A stretch of 64,000 bases of DNA, taken from contig JAYKYS010000005.1 of the NCBI GenBank assembly GCA_036924285.1, positions 6,634,001 to 6,698,000 on the forward strand. Direction: 5' to 3'. This DNA comes from Asterella californica. Its lineage: Eukaryota > Streptophyta > Marchantiopsida > Marchantiales > Aytoniaceae. Made by a program: the position numbers and the translations under genes. This document shows, piece after piece, positions 42,400-55,437 of this stretch. The stretch's first letter is position 1. Every line of letters starts with the position of its first letter. The notes beneath the pieces are model-generated. The model had not been told where the DNA came from. It searched no databases and saw only the letters and a program-made list of their open reading frames with translations.

Positions 42400-45300
42400 G
42401 GATCACAAGAGATTGACGAAGAGGTTGCTCAAGATTATGAGAGTCGTTATACTATACATAGTTAGAAATTGGGTTTGATGACTTTCAGTTCTGATAATTG
42501 GAGTGAGTTCACGCGAGTAGAGGATCTGACTGAGAAGAGTAGAAGATAGATGAAGAAGTATGCAGCAAATCTGCGATGTACAAGAGTTTTGAATGAAGGT
42601 GAGATGATTTTTGATGTTTACGAGGAGTTTGTAGATTACAATCTTTTGTTCGTTGGTTGGATGATGTAGATAGGTTGATGGAGCAGATGGGAGGAAGGGT
42701 GGTGACCCCCATCCATTCTCGTAAAGTCTATGAGGAGATTGTCCCGTGCTTGCAATCTCGTCCTCATCCGAGAATGGAGAGTGGATGGAAGGATGCAATG
42801 TGCTGGTGTGGCTCTCGTCGCGAAGTAGATGTGCACACCAAATACAAGACAATAGAGAGGAAAGTGAAATCAGTATCGATCCAATTACTTGTTGATTCAC
42901 GACAATAGATGGAGTTAGTAGTCATTGAACCTGTGCTTAGAGATCCTACACAAGTAGTACACCAGTTTACTCAAGAGATACTCGAGCAACTCCAGTTAGG
43001 AGGGGGTGGCTTTTTGACTGAAGTAGAAAAAAGAGCTTCCGAGAAGATGATAGTTAGTCATTGTAAGACATTTTCTTTCTCACCTGGAGAGATTGGTTAT
43101 GTGGATCCTAGTGTGATAGCTCCGATGGTTATCTTCACTGTTCTTCACGTACCTTGGGACTTGAAGCCGATTCCAGTCCCTTGTGTCTTGCTACCGAAGG
43201 TCAATGAGTTGCTGAAGGAGAGGATACGGATGAGGATTCTTGAATCATCTACGGCTCCGTACTCAACCGATGGTTCACAATATCTAAGAAGACAAGAGCT
43301 TTATGCTTCATCCAAGACTTACAACCTGCCAACAACATCACGATTCGAAACGTAAGGACATGACTTGTGGTGATGAAGTAGCCGAGGTGTTTGTTGGAAG
43401 ATCAATCTATTCTGTTGGAGATCTGTTTTCAAGTTACAATCAGTTTCAGCTTGCTTTTGAGCATAGAGATTTGACTACCATGCGTACACCTCTGGGGTTG
43501 ATGCGGATGTGTTCTCTTCCTTAGGGTGCGACAAACTCAGTAGCCCATATGCAAAACGCGATGCTAAGGTGTTACGTGAGTTTGTATCTGAGGTCACTAT
43601 CCCGTTTCTGGATGAAATCCTCATGAAAGGCTGTCCGGTGGAGGACAAGGACGAAGTTGTGACTTCTGATGGTTGCAGAAGGTTTGTTGCAGACCACATT
43701 CGAGATGTGAAAAAGATTCTGATGTGTTTGGAAGAGGTACACCTCACTCTGTCCGGTACTAAATCTCGTTTTGGGATGTCAGAAATTGTGGTGGTTTGCC
43801 ACTTATGCGGTACTTTTGGGAGGTGACCAAACTCAGAGAAGATAGACGCTATAGCAAGAATAGCAAACTGTACCAACATCAATGAGATTCCATGATTCTT
43901 AGGAGCTTGTGTGTTCTTTCGTGTGAGTATTCCTCATTATGCACACATTGCTGAGCCTCTGTATGCACTTCTGAGAAAAGGGAAGAGGTTTACTTGACGG
44001 CAAGAACATCATGAGACGATGGAGCAGTTGAAAGAGATTTTAAAGTCTCCACTTATACTAAGGAGGCTTAACTACGAGAGCGAGAGATTTGTGATACTAA
44101 CTGTTGATACGAGTCCAAAGGCGATTGGATGGGCAGTTGGTTAGGAAGACGCAAATGATATACGATTTGTTTCTAGGTTTGGAGCTCGAATCTTAACTAA
44201 CAGAGAACGTAATGATCCTCAAGTAAAGCGTGAGTTGTGGGGAGCGGTTACTGCTATGAAGATAGATAGAGAGTTCTTGATTGTAGCTCGCGTGGTTTTA
44301 GAAACATATTGTTTGCCTTTGCTAAGTATGATAGCAAACTGCAATACTCCAAACATAGCAATGCTACGATGGATTGCTTATATCAGGAGTATGAACCTTA
44401 AGCTAAAGCATATAGCATGGAAGGATAATCCAGTTGCACATATGTTATCTAGGGCCCTTTGTACAAATGAGGATGAGATGTTTGTAGAAGTCGAAGATGA
44501 AGAGAAGAGAGACGTTTGGTGCCAAGTTGGTCAGCAGACTTCAGACTTGGGACCACTGCCGTTCAACGAAGAGTTCTACACGGAAAAGTTTCACGATATT
44601 GGATTCTATCTGACTTCATTATGCATACGAGAAGGTTGGAGTGACGTAGAGTTCAAGGAGATCAGACGGAAGACGTACGGCTACCTTCTACGTGAAAGTT
44701 ATCCGTAGAAACGTCCGAAAAGAAGAGATGAAATATTTGCTAGAGTGGTGGATGATCAACCGACGAAGTTGAATATGCTTAAGGAGTTTCATGACACCTT
44801 GTGGGCTGGAGTTTGGCCTACTTACACAAAGATGAATGAGCGATACTGGTGGAAAAGTTTATATCAAGACGTGGTGGATTTTTGTTAGGTCGTGTCTGCA
44901 CTGCCAGTTCTACTCTAAGATCCGTTACAAAGATGGGTTTGTACCTATCTATCCACCCAGTATCCATTTTTAGTGGACCCTTGATCTTGTGATGATGCCG
45001 TCGGGACTATGAAGGATGCGCTACTTGATGTTGGCTTGAGAAGATCTCTCCAACTATGTGGAGAGACGAGCACTGCGGACGAAGACTATAGAGAATATAT
45101 GTAGATTCGTACTGAAAGATATCATCTGTCGTTATGGATATGTTGGGAGATTATGAGCAGATAGGAGCGAGTTGAGAGGTGCAGAAGCGAAGGAGTTCTT
45201 TGCTCGTTATGGAGTAAAGCTTCGGCTTACTACTGCCATGAATCCACAAGACATTAATAGAGTGAAAGAAGACACATTTCTATTGTTCATGCTTTAGTGA

Positions 45301-45962
45301 AAGCATGTGATCGTAGGTATAGAGAATGGCTGAGACTAGTTCCATTTGCTTTATGCGCTGATAGAACTACACACTGTACCACGATTGACTATATGCCAGT
45401 TGAGCTTATGTTGGGGCAGAAACCAATCATGCTCGCTGAGGAGAACTTTCCTACGTGAGGCTACCCTATCGTGGGAAGATGGTACAAATCATACTTCACT
45501 CCTTGCTTACGAACTAGAAAGTTAGAGCGAAGGGAGGAAGATCTTGCTGAAGCGCAAGAGAAGTTGAAGGTGGTTCGAGTAAAAAACAAAGAACGTTTCG
45601 ACAAGACTCATCGACTACGACCAAAACCAATACGTGTTTGTGATTGGGTTCTGATGTATGATAGCACGCTGGAGAATCAGCATTCTACATTTTGTAAGTT
45701 CTCGCGGAGATGATTCAGGCCTTATGTTGTGCTAGATGTGTATGAGAATGTCACTTACAGTTTACGTGAGCTATATAATACTCATTGGAAACTATCTGTT
45801 GTTGACAAACGAGTGAAGTTGTTCAAACAACGCGAAGGATCAGTAGAGTTGTTCAATTTTCGGGACTCAGAGCAGAGGATGACAAGAGACAAAGACGTCC
45901 CGACCACTGAAGACGCTGAGACGGAAGAGAGTGATGATGATGAAGAACAGACAGAGGAATGA
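42400..45962 (+). pseudogene. Element E pol, decayed: RT, RNase H, integrase
   Basis: Homologous to element A pol through its length. RT pieces: MVIFTVLHVPWDLKPIPVPC (about 43125), then PFLDEILMKGC (about 43600), where the second catalytic Asp is Glu. RNase H: TVDTSPKAIGWAVG (about 44100), RELWGAVTAMK (about 44230). Integrase: FHDTLWAGVWPTYTKMNERY (about 44785), then core pieces around 45150-45290, and a C-terminal GRWYK..., DKTHRLRPKPIRV (about 45600-45640) with an acidic tail. Stops and shifts are frequent, for example TAG at 43522, TGA at 43824, TAG at 44142, TAG at 44706 and TAG at 44887. Confidence 0.85.
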
Positions 45963-45992
45963 AGAGGTTGGCACATGCCGAAGGATGTGCAG

Positions 45993-46007
45993 GTTTAGAG
46001 GGGGTGA
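45993..46007 (+). other. Element E polypurine tract
   Basis: GTTTAGAGGGGGTGA just before the first LTR start at 46008; same module as A and H. Confidence 0.7.
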
Positions 46008-46347
46008 TGTCGTGATGTGAATCATTTCACATAATAAATAATTCACCTCTCTGTCAGGAGTTAGTCTCTTTGAATGAAATTAGGACCTCAGAGAAGTCGA
46101 TTCTAGAGAATGTTATACATTTTGAGTCCTAGTAAGTTGTTTACCATGTTGATAGAGTTAAAGCTCATGGGTTATACTTACATGTCGTCCATGTATGCTT
46201 TATAGTGCTTGATAGTGTCTACATTAGTGTCTACATTCTACTTTTGTCTACACTTCTGCGCTCTCTCTTGAGTGTGGATGTGTAGAACATACTGTACACG
46301 CAAAACTAGACAACAATCCTAGGTCTTATACTCCTTCATGGACAGGC
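46008..46347 (+). repeat. Element E short LTR-like repeat preceding the full LTR
   Basis: It begins TGTCGTGATGTGAATC like the full LTR at 46348 and matches its first ~190 bp, then diverges and ends ...CATGGACA plus GGC. So the polypurine tract is followed by a partial or variant LTR and then a full one. Confidence 0.75.
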
Positions 46348-47639
46348 TGTCGTGATGTGAATCATTTCACATAGTAAATAATTCATCTCTCTGTCACGAG
46401 TTAGTCTCTCTGAGTGAAGTTAGGACCTCAAAGAAGTCGATTTTGGAGGATGTTATATATTTTGAGTCCTAGTAGGTTATTTATCATGTTGATAGAATTA
46501 AAGCTCATGGGTTGTACTTATATTTCACCCTTGCATAATTTCTAGTTTGTTTAAGTTATCTTTCGGAGTTACGTGTCGTTTTACATGTCTTCGCAAGTAG
46601 TTTAAGATTTATGTTGGCATTCTAGGGGCTTGACATGGTAGCCTGTGTGTGAAATTAAGTCACCACGTGGTTTTGGACACAAAAGGACAGGGAAGTGAAG
46701 CTATGAACTCCATTGGTTCATTTTTATTCTATGTGAAACTCTAAATTTAGAAGTAGAGGTCTTAAGAGGAGTTCGAGCGTTTGGTAGCGACATTCTGAAA
46801 TCTGAAGACACAGGGAGATAGGGCTCGTCGTGCCAGTCGTTGTCAGTTAAATTTTTGATCGATTTGGAGCAATAAAGAGAGAGTTATGCCAAATTGAAGT
46901 TCGGATTGGGTCAGAATTGCATCACAATTGGTAATTTTGGGGTCTTCCGTGTCAATTGCAGCAGAATTGAGATAATCGCTTCAAACCTTCGTGGTCACAT
47001 TCACTGTCAGCAGGGCCACGACTGTCCAACAAGTTTCATATCATTTGAGTGAGTGAGTAATTCAGGGCGACCGCTGAAGCAGAGGGGGTCTGAAAAGCTT
47101 TCACAGTTCTCCAGAACTCGAGATCTAGAGAACTGTGTATAATCAGGAGGTCAGATTTCACACGGATGTTCAGCATGATGTAAACTCCAAATCCTGTAAT
47201 AATCGTTCTAGGTCAAAATAGATGTATGGGTACCAGAAATTATCATAATTTCCTTACTTAGAACGTTTGTATCCATATTGTTGTGCTCAGATTTGATCTC
47301 AAGCTGAAAGTTCGTATGTGTGCTCAGTAGGGCCTCATTTACATGTAGGAGAAGTTTTGAAGTCTAAACCATTATATGTTTCTTATTCTTGAGTGTTTAA
47401 GTTCACCGTCTGACTTTATTATTGCTAGTTCGTCATGATTTTCATTTTTTGAACATACTAGAGGATCCAATCGACCTGTGCGAGTGTTTATAGTGTCATC
47501 TCATAATATGAAGCATATACCTTGAGTAAACAACCACAGCCAAAATCTCAACGTTTTCTTGAGTAGACGTATCACAATCTTCACGATCATATCACAGTTA
47601 GAACGTTCTGCCCTTCCTAAGAAAACTCTCACCACGACA
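46348..47639 (+). repeat. Element E 3' LTR
   Basis: About 1292 bp, TGTCGTGATG...CACGACA. Aligns with the split 5' LTR (13415-14197 and 39548-39790). The 46350-46365 stretch is a short palindrome (ATGTGAATCATTTCACAT). Confidence 0.88.
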
Positions 47640-50600
47640 ACGGACTTACTAATAGCCGAGCAAACTGTCTTCTAAACATAGGAGGAGATCACCTCGAACA
47701 CAACTATAGCTAGAGGATGAAAGGATCCACTGGAAGATGACCACCTCATCCTTGGACCTCCATTCCTCTAAGTTGGAAAGTCCTTTCATATTCTTTCCCT
47801 AACTAACTCTGCCACATGGGCAGTGATCTAAAAATACAAAAGGAAGCTGCAAGGCTAAAATCAGCTAAGTCCGAATTTTCTAAAATGCTCGGACAAAACT
47901 AAATCTCCTCTCTATCATGGACCCCAGGTGTGATGTCAATGACATCCGCACCTGTCAGTATGTCCAATTCGGTTTCTGATACCATGTGATGCTCTACTAG
48001 CACCTCTAGAGCTGCTGAGGTGACATCTGCCTCAGTGGTAGCTATGTGCGGAAGATAAAAGAAGAGAGGAACAAAGAGAAAATCCAAACAAGAAGAATCA
48101 AAGAGAAAGAGAGAAATTAAGATTCCAACAAGCTTCTAGTTCGGATCCTGACTAACAAGCCATCCCTGCTTGTAGTAAATTGGGGAAGAAGACCAAAGAT
48201 ATGCTTACAGTTACACTGCCTTCCAATCGAGGATGATATCTTCTGCTTTGGAAAAAAGGCTTTTGACTTCTTCTGTCTTTGCTCCGACTACTCTGACTAA
48301 AGAGACCAATCTCCAGTCCGTGTATGGATCGGAAGGGCTCCACTGGATGAGACAAGCTCGGACTCTGCACAGCTTCTAACAATCACCGCCACTCAACAAG
48401 AAGGCTTCCCATGCATAATTTATGAATTTGATGAAATCCACTCCTCAAAAGACATAGATAAAGCTTCTGTGATCAAATCTGAAATCCAATCCACGAGAAA
48501 AAGTTACATTGGCTTCTGGAAGCTTACTCCATCCACTTTCTGTCACTATCCCTCTAGACACACCAGCTTAGAAGTAGGATTGCACAATGATGTCGTTCTC
48601 TGTCTATGTTGTCTACTACTGTCTACATCCATGCAATCTCCTGTTGGAAGCGAGGATGCAGACCTACTCTATGTAACCCACTATGCGTGCAGTGTGTGTA
48701 TGTATGTCTATATGTGTGTCTAAATTTCTACATTAACATCGATTTTATACAATTACCTTGAGTCGTAGGAGGGAGATCCCTTCCAATCGCAACTCACAGC
48801 CGAGAGGAAAATGAGACGTTGTCGGAAGATCATCACCTCCCAGGTTTCGGTTACACTAAACCACACATACTTGCTGTGAGCTTAAGGCTCAACCCTTACC
48901 AAGTCCTCACAGTTCAACTTCCACTCTCAGAAGACGAATTTAGTCTTCTAGGAGACAGCTATTATGTCTTCTAGAATTCTAACAGTGCTTCTTAAGTACA
49001 TCACGTCTTCCGAGCTATACCTACGCAATCTTAACTAAACAAGGCATTGCATGGATTCCTAAGAAGACAATCCACCTTGCAATTCATCCTACTTCCTAAC
49101 AAAAAATGACAAGATATGTGAGAAGCGAAGTATGCGAATGGTTCAGAAGAAGGTTGAGGACTCCTGCGGTGACAGTGGCATCCAAGAAGACTCATGGGAC
49201 AACTTTGGTTAACTGATGTCTCCAGAAGACTTCCCGCAACCAAGCTTCTCATCACTGGTCTCACTTATCTTCGGCTTTCTACACGCAATCTAGCCTCGCA
49301 ACAGATAAAGAACATTTGCACTCTGTCCTCCGACTCCTCACCTCGCATACATTCTCAAAAGAAGCTTGCTGTGTAATGAGAAGACATGACCCTTGACATT
49401 TCTCTCCAGATTCTGCTAGCAACGCTTCTCAAAATTCTCTTCTAAAGCTCAAGAAGAAGAAGGAACAGGCTGCTATGGGTCAGACATAAGAGATCAGTGG
49501 AGGACCTTCACATCTTCTCGCGCATTCTGCCAGTCTTTCCAATCTTCTAACTCTCTAGGAAGATGTGGATTTGAGAAGCCAGGAAGTTCGAGAGGCATTG
49601 GGTCGATTCTCAATTTCCCGCTTCTCGAAACAACAATCAACTCTCAAGATCACTCTGGATTCACATCAAGCTTCTCACAACTCAAATTCCAATCCAATCC
49701 AACTACTTGATGCGAATAATAAATATTTGGCTTCTTGAAATGTCCAGATATTTAGATGAGTCTTTTGTCCACAAATTCTATGACAGAAGCGCATTAAGGT
49801 AAGGAGATTGATAGATAGAACAATGAATTTTGGAATGAGGAAGAGGAGAAGCTCAATTCTGTTTCTCATGAAGAGATTGGGGAAGATTGCTGACGAAAAT
49901 TGGACAGCGCTTTTGCGTCTAATCTTCTCATAGATTAATTTTTGAGAAGGAGAAGGATCGATAAGCTTCATGCAAACGATTGGAGAAGCGTGGAGAGCAT
50001 AAGAGAAGAGGACAGAAGCGATGAGGAAGGAGGAAGAAATGAAAAGAACCTCAGTACTACTTCCATGTGCTACGCTTCTAATTGCTTCTTTAGTCAGTCT
50101 ACAATGTCTTGCCACGATCCTGCTTCTGTCTCCAATCTCGAGTTGCTGCAACACTGCTTCCACAATCGAACTCGATTTGCTGAAATTCGAAGCTTCCAAT
50201 CTCAATTTCCTCCTCGACTCTCAATTTCTAATCCTCTATTCTCGTGAAGATTCACAACTCTTCTACCTTGAGTGCGCTTCCTGCTGAAAGACGCCCTCTC
50301 TTACTCACTCACTAAAATTTGCTTCTGCACGCTTCTACGTCCTCCACAATTCCAAAATTGAGATCAATTATCAAATCGAGAAGCAGCAAAGAGAACTATG
50401 GTGCGGATGCGCTTTTGGCTTCCTTGTCTTCCCTTCGTGATTTAGGTAATGGTTCGATCCAACCTAGCTCTACCTACTGTGATGGTAACAATACAGTAGG
50501 TATATCTACCCTTATCTAGTTGATGTGCGGTTGGTACCTCCCGTGGTTATAATCTCTGTCTTCCTGGAAGCGTGCTCTATCTTCTGGCTTCCAGCTTCTA

Positions 50601-51096
50601 GAAGACATCTTCTGAAAGACGTCCGTCTTCCAGCTTGAGAAGAAGTTGGATTTTTCCCACGAATTCATCTTAAGATCATCTTTTCGCTAAGTAGGGTGTA
50701 ATCTTAAGTAATAAGGTTACTTCAATTATATAAACACGTCATTAACTTAAAATTTTCAAAAAAATCTCCAATCTTGCAAATTGTGGACACCACATGTGTG
50801 AGTATGTGTGTGCTTATTCTACATTGACATCGGTTTTATACAATTGTCTCACAGGAGGGAGATCCCTTCCAATCGCAACTCACAGCCCATAGGAAAATGA
50901 GGTGCTATCAGAAGGCCACCACCTCCGAAGCTTCGTTTCCTCCTCTCAGTTTAGAAAGTACTTTCTACTCCTACCGTTGCTTATCCTATCACATGGATAG
51001 TCACTTAAAAATAAAGAGTGAGTTGCCCATCTTAAAATAGCAGACTCCATTTTCTTACAAAATAGCCATGTAATAACAACCAACTACCTCTACTAC
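47640..51096. repeat. Degenerate repeat region, left half
   Basis: 47660-48120 matches 50840-51290 (both carry a minus-strand coding tail ending ITPGxHD). 48690-49400 matches 50780-50930 followed by 53389-53945, so the second copy has 2.4 kb in its middle. From 49380 to 50700 the sequence is strongly enriched for CTTC/GAAG and GAAGAC/GTCTTC words. Open frames here look like chance. No complete gene is seen. Confidence 0.6.
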
Positions 51097-53388
51097 CTAT
51101 TCATGGTCACCAGGTGTGATCTCCATGAGATCCTCACTTGCGTGACACTCTAATTCGGCTTTTGGTACCGTGGGTATCTCTGCTGGTACCTCTGGCGTGG
51201 CTAAGGTGACATCCTCCTTAGTAGTAGTCATATGCGCTTCTGTCATGGCTTCGGAAGCCATAAGATATCCTTGAGAAGCCGAATCCACATGCGCTTCTTG
51301 ACTCTTCTACGCCACCTGCTCGACAATGAGAGCTAGGTGATCTCACATGAGTTAGAGATAGTCATCTCCTCCACTCTGAACATATGAGGAGCCATCTCCT
51401 CTTTCTGTCTTCCAGAAGACGTATTGTCTTCTGGGGCGTCCTCGCTCTTTCTTCTCGGCTTCCAACGTCGTCATCACCAAGTGGACAGCGAGGTCGAACT
51501 CCTCCTTGTCGACGTATTTCACAATGGCATGTCCTAGTGCACCGGAAGTCGTAGCTGCATGATGAGGAATCGAGGAAAGATCATAGAGAGTCTTCAGACC
51601 CTCGACTTGCCGACCTAGATAACGGAACATGCTCTCCTTGCAGTCCACCAACATCTCTCAAGAAGCATCATCCCATTTACAAGCTAGTGTCAGAAGCTTC
51701 CTTCTCGCAGTGAAGTTAAACTTCTTCTGAAGTGCTTCTCCCATCTAAGCCATAATCTCCTTGCCTCGGGCTTCTGCTTCCACCCGCCGCTTCTTCTCCT
51801 CTACAGCCTTGGCTTCCGCGGCTTCCAGCAGTGCACTCCAACTCTTCTGCTAGATTACTAACTTACCCCTGATCCGCAGAACTTCGTGCTCGCGCTGCTG
51901 AAGTCGCATCTGCAACTCCTGATTGCTCTTCCGCAGTTGTGCCAACTCCTTGATAGAAGTAGAAGCTTTCGCCTTGTACTTTGTGGCAATCTTCTCCGTG
52001 GTACGGAGGTTGGCTACCAAAGCTTTTAGCTTCCACTTCTGGGCTTCCTCTTGCTGAATCAAGGTCTGAAGACCAAATCTAGGCTGCAGCAGCTTCTCTT
52101 GAGTCATCGCGCGCTTCTCCACCAACTCCATCGCTGGCTGGATCTACAAACTGAAAAAGACGCTAAATTCTTCCAATCGTCTTCTGGCAGAAGACTAGTT
52201 CATGCCCAGAAATTGGTCTGAGATAGCTTTGCTGTCTCCCAAAGACATCGATATCTCTTCTATCACAATGATTTTCTCCTTCGGTCCTCGAGAAGACGTT
52301 ACTCTCAATGTCTTCCGGGATGAAAGATCTCTTCTCATCGCAGAAGCAGTCCTCTTCTCTACGCATCATCTGGTCGCAGTCGGAACATCAACCCAGGTCT
52401 TGGCTTCTGGAATCTTCGGAAGACTCCATGTGGTCACAGAAGCTGTCTTCCTGATGATCTTGGTGTTGGAGATATCTTCCTGCAAATCCGACTCGGATCC
52501 GTAGTGAATGGTCGAGAAAGATGTGATTTTCTTACAAACGCTCCTAGGTCCCATCCTTCTAGGTGACGACACGTCTTCTATGTTGCTAGAGTCATCTTCT
52601 CGCACCGTAATCGTCTTCTGATGAGTATTTGGTCTCTCCTGAGACACTAGAGTGAGAAAGGAAGACATGACAGCTGTCCGGTCTTCTTCCTTCGAGGTCT
52701 CTTCTTTCATCTCTCGCTGTCTCGCTGACCCATACTTGGTCAACTGGTTCTCTTTCACGTCCTCCTTTGACACATACATATAGCAGAAGAAGGGGGTGAG
52801 ATGTCCTCCTGCTAGGATGTCAGGTACATCAACTTGACATGGACGTAGATGTGGAAGAAGGCGTCACAGTTGACAACCTCTCCTGCCCAAACCGCTTCTA
52901 AAAACTCTACATCCTGGTCTCCAAGATATCTGGCCTTCTCGATCTTTCTCTTGGAAAAAAGGTGAAGGTACAGCTTCTCCAGAAGACGTTTCTTCGACTC
53001 TCGGTAAGCTTCCACCTTCCATCCATTCCTCTCCGTCTATCTTCCAGGAAGAGACATGTAGTACTTCCAAGTACATGCCATTTTCTTGAGATGATGGTGG
53101 TGATCTTCTCCTTCTCGAGCTCATACCCGCGGTTCTCTAATTCTGGCCGGTGAAAAGCTCTACGTCATCACTCCATCGTCCACAAGGATGGTCTTCCTCA
53201 GACGACCCCTGTCTTGATAAGTACGCGGTTGCGATGAGACAATGCTGTCCAGACCTTCTCCAAGATACCCTGGTCTGCGAGATTCCAATCCCATGCGAAA
53301 AAATCAAGGCCCAACTCCTTGATGAAAGGTTTGGCCCCGATCAACTCTGCTTGCGGTAACACCAATCCTCGAGGATGCATCGATATTT
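51097..53388 (-). pseudogene. Broken coiled-coil/Gag-like ORF chain of an unidentified transposon
   Basis: A run of minus-strand frames reads as one degraded protein. Near the N-terminus is KELGLDFFAWDWNLADQGIL (about 53310). A basic, Ser-rich part and an E/K-rich part follow (52779-52366). A coiled coil of about 90 residues lies at 51850-52131 (QEEAQKWKLKALVANLRTTE, ELAQLRKSNQELQMRLQQRE), and a helical segment at 51352-51654 (CKESMFRYLGRQVEGLKTLY, AVHLVMTTLEAEKKERGR). An acidic tail ends in ITPGDHE at 51097. The tail recurs at 47899-48087. The plan resembles plant 'putative gypsy-type transposon' ORFs with an N-terminal globular part and C-terminal coiled coil. I cannot name it. Stops and shifts break it in several places. 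Confidence 0.5.
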
Positions 53389-53945
53389 CGAGCTTCTGTT
53401 ACACTAAACCACACATACTTGCTGTGAGCATAAGGCTCAACCCTTACCAGGTCCTCACAGTCCAACTTCCACTCTTAGAAGACGAATTTAGTCTTCCAGA
53501 AGACAACTATTCTATCTTCCAGAATTCTAACAATGCTTCTTAAGTACATCCGAGCTATATCTAAGCAATCCTAACTAAGCAAGGCATCATATGGATTCTT
53601 AAGTAGACAATCCATCTTGCAATTCATCCTACTTCATAACAAAATGACAAGATATGTGAGAAGCGAAGTCTGCGAATGGTTCAAAAGAAGGTTGAGGACT
53701 CCTGCGGTGACAATGGTTTCCAAGAAGACTCATGGGACAGCTTTGGTTAACTGATGTCTTCAGAAGACTTCCCGCAACCAAGCTTCTCATCACTGGTCTC
53801 ACTTGTCTTCGGCTTCCTACACGCAATGTAACCTCGCAACAGACAAAGAACATTCGCACTCTGTCTTCCGACTCGTCACCGCGCATACATTCTCAGAAGA
53901 AGCTTGCTGCGTAATGGAAAGACATGACCTTTGACATTTAAGGTC
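53389..53945. repeat. Direct repeat, second copy (about 555 bp)
   Basis: Matches 48845-49400 at high identity (starts GTTACACTAAACCACACATA, ends near TGACCTTTGACATTT). Non-coding; possibly part of an LTR of the element at 51-53 kb. Confidence 0.7.
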
Positions 53946-54055
53946 ACAATCATCTGGTCCTCCAACAAGTCCTTTGCAACAACGCATTCATGCTACCATT
54001 ATTAATCTTAAGTTTCATGGTTTGTCTCTTAGGTTTTGACCCTGTTTACTATCGC

Positions 54056-55437
54056 TGTCGGAGTGTGATCCGTCTACCTAGGAAAGCGCCGGGCTTCTGG
54101 CTGTGGTTGTTTACTCAAGAGGTTGGCTTTCAGGTCGCAATAGGGCTATAAACACTCACACAGATGTGTAAGATCTAGTAATATGCTCAGAAAGCGAAAT
54201 TCAAGTCTAGCTGGCAGTAATAGGATCCGACGGCGAAATTTGACACTCACGGAGAAGAAAAATATGAAGGTTTAGACTTCTAAACTTCCCCTACATGCAA
54301 ATGAGGTACTACTGAACTCACACACGAAGTTTCAGCCTGAGATCAAATTCTGACACCGAGATGTTGACAGAAAAGTTCTGAGTAAGAAAATTGCGGCAAT
54401 TTCTGGTACCCAGCTGGCTATTTCAACCTAGAACAGAAGATTGGCTCGATCAATTTCAAATATTCTCACAGTATTTGAAGTCTACAGGGTGCTGAACATC
54501 CCTGTGAAGTTGGGACTCCTGAATGTACACAGAACTCCAGATCTCCTCCTCTGAAGTCGCTGCTCTAGATTAAGAGCTTTTCAGACCCCTCCAGCTTCAG
54601 CGGCCGCCCTGAATAACTCAGTCACTCAATCGATGCGAAACCTTTTGGGAAATCGTAGCCCTGCTGGCAGAGAACACAACCTCGAAGTTTTGAAGCAATT
54701 TCCTCAAATCTGCTGCAAGTGACACTGAAAACCCTAAATTCAACAAAAGTGATTCAATTCTAGCACAATTCGAACTTCAATTGGTCATAACTTCGTCTTT
54801 ATTGCCTCAAATCGATCGAAAATTTCACTGGAAGTGCTTGGCATGACGAGCTCTACCCTCCTGTGCGCTCAGATTTTGAAGTCCTCTCACCAAATGCTCG
54901 AACTCTCCTTTAGAGCTCTGTTTCTAAATTTAGAGTTAAACTAAAGACAAAAACAGACCAATGGGAGTTCATAGCTCCACTTGGTTGTCCTTTAGTGCCC
55001 TAATCCACGTGGTAACTCAACTTCACTCAAAGGCTACCACGTTAGTCCCTAAAGTGCCAGCGTAAATCTTAAACTTCACTCGAAGGCATGTAAAATAACA
55101 CGTAACCCTAAAAGATAACTTAACCAATCTAGAAAGCGTGCATGGACCACAAGTAAGTACAACCCATGAGCTTAAACCTCTATCAGCATGAAAACCCTAA
55201 GTTATGTACTTTTCACAACATAGATAAGCATGATATCATTTGCACAAACGCAGGAGTGCTTGAACAAGATAGATAACATACTATCAACCTACTAAGACTC
55301 AAAATAGTGTTAACACCGTATGCAAAGGTGTCAAACATACACCTAAAGGACTAGAAGTAATATGAGCTAACTTCTAGAACTACTAAACTCAAGCGTCGGA
55401 GTAGAAGTCAAGCATGTAGCCGCCAAGTAGCGCGACA
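54056..55437 (-). mobile_element. Solo LTR of the element A family, reversed
   Basis: 1382 bp, TGTCGGAG...GCGCGACA in plus orientation, the reverse complement of an A-type LTR but with many substitutions and small indels. No internal sequence adjoins it. Flanks are TCGC (left) and CCGC (right). It interrupts the Gag frame of element G, so it inserted after G and then lost its body by LTR-LTR recombination. Confidence 0.85.

Noticed and set aside
49675..50205. 176-codon minus-strand frame and overlapping plus-strand frames
   Set aside because: Sequence is dominated by CTTC/GAAG words, which keep several frames open by composition alone.
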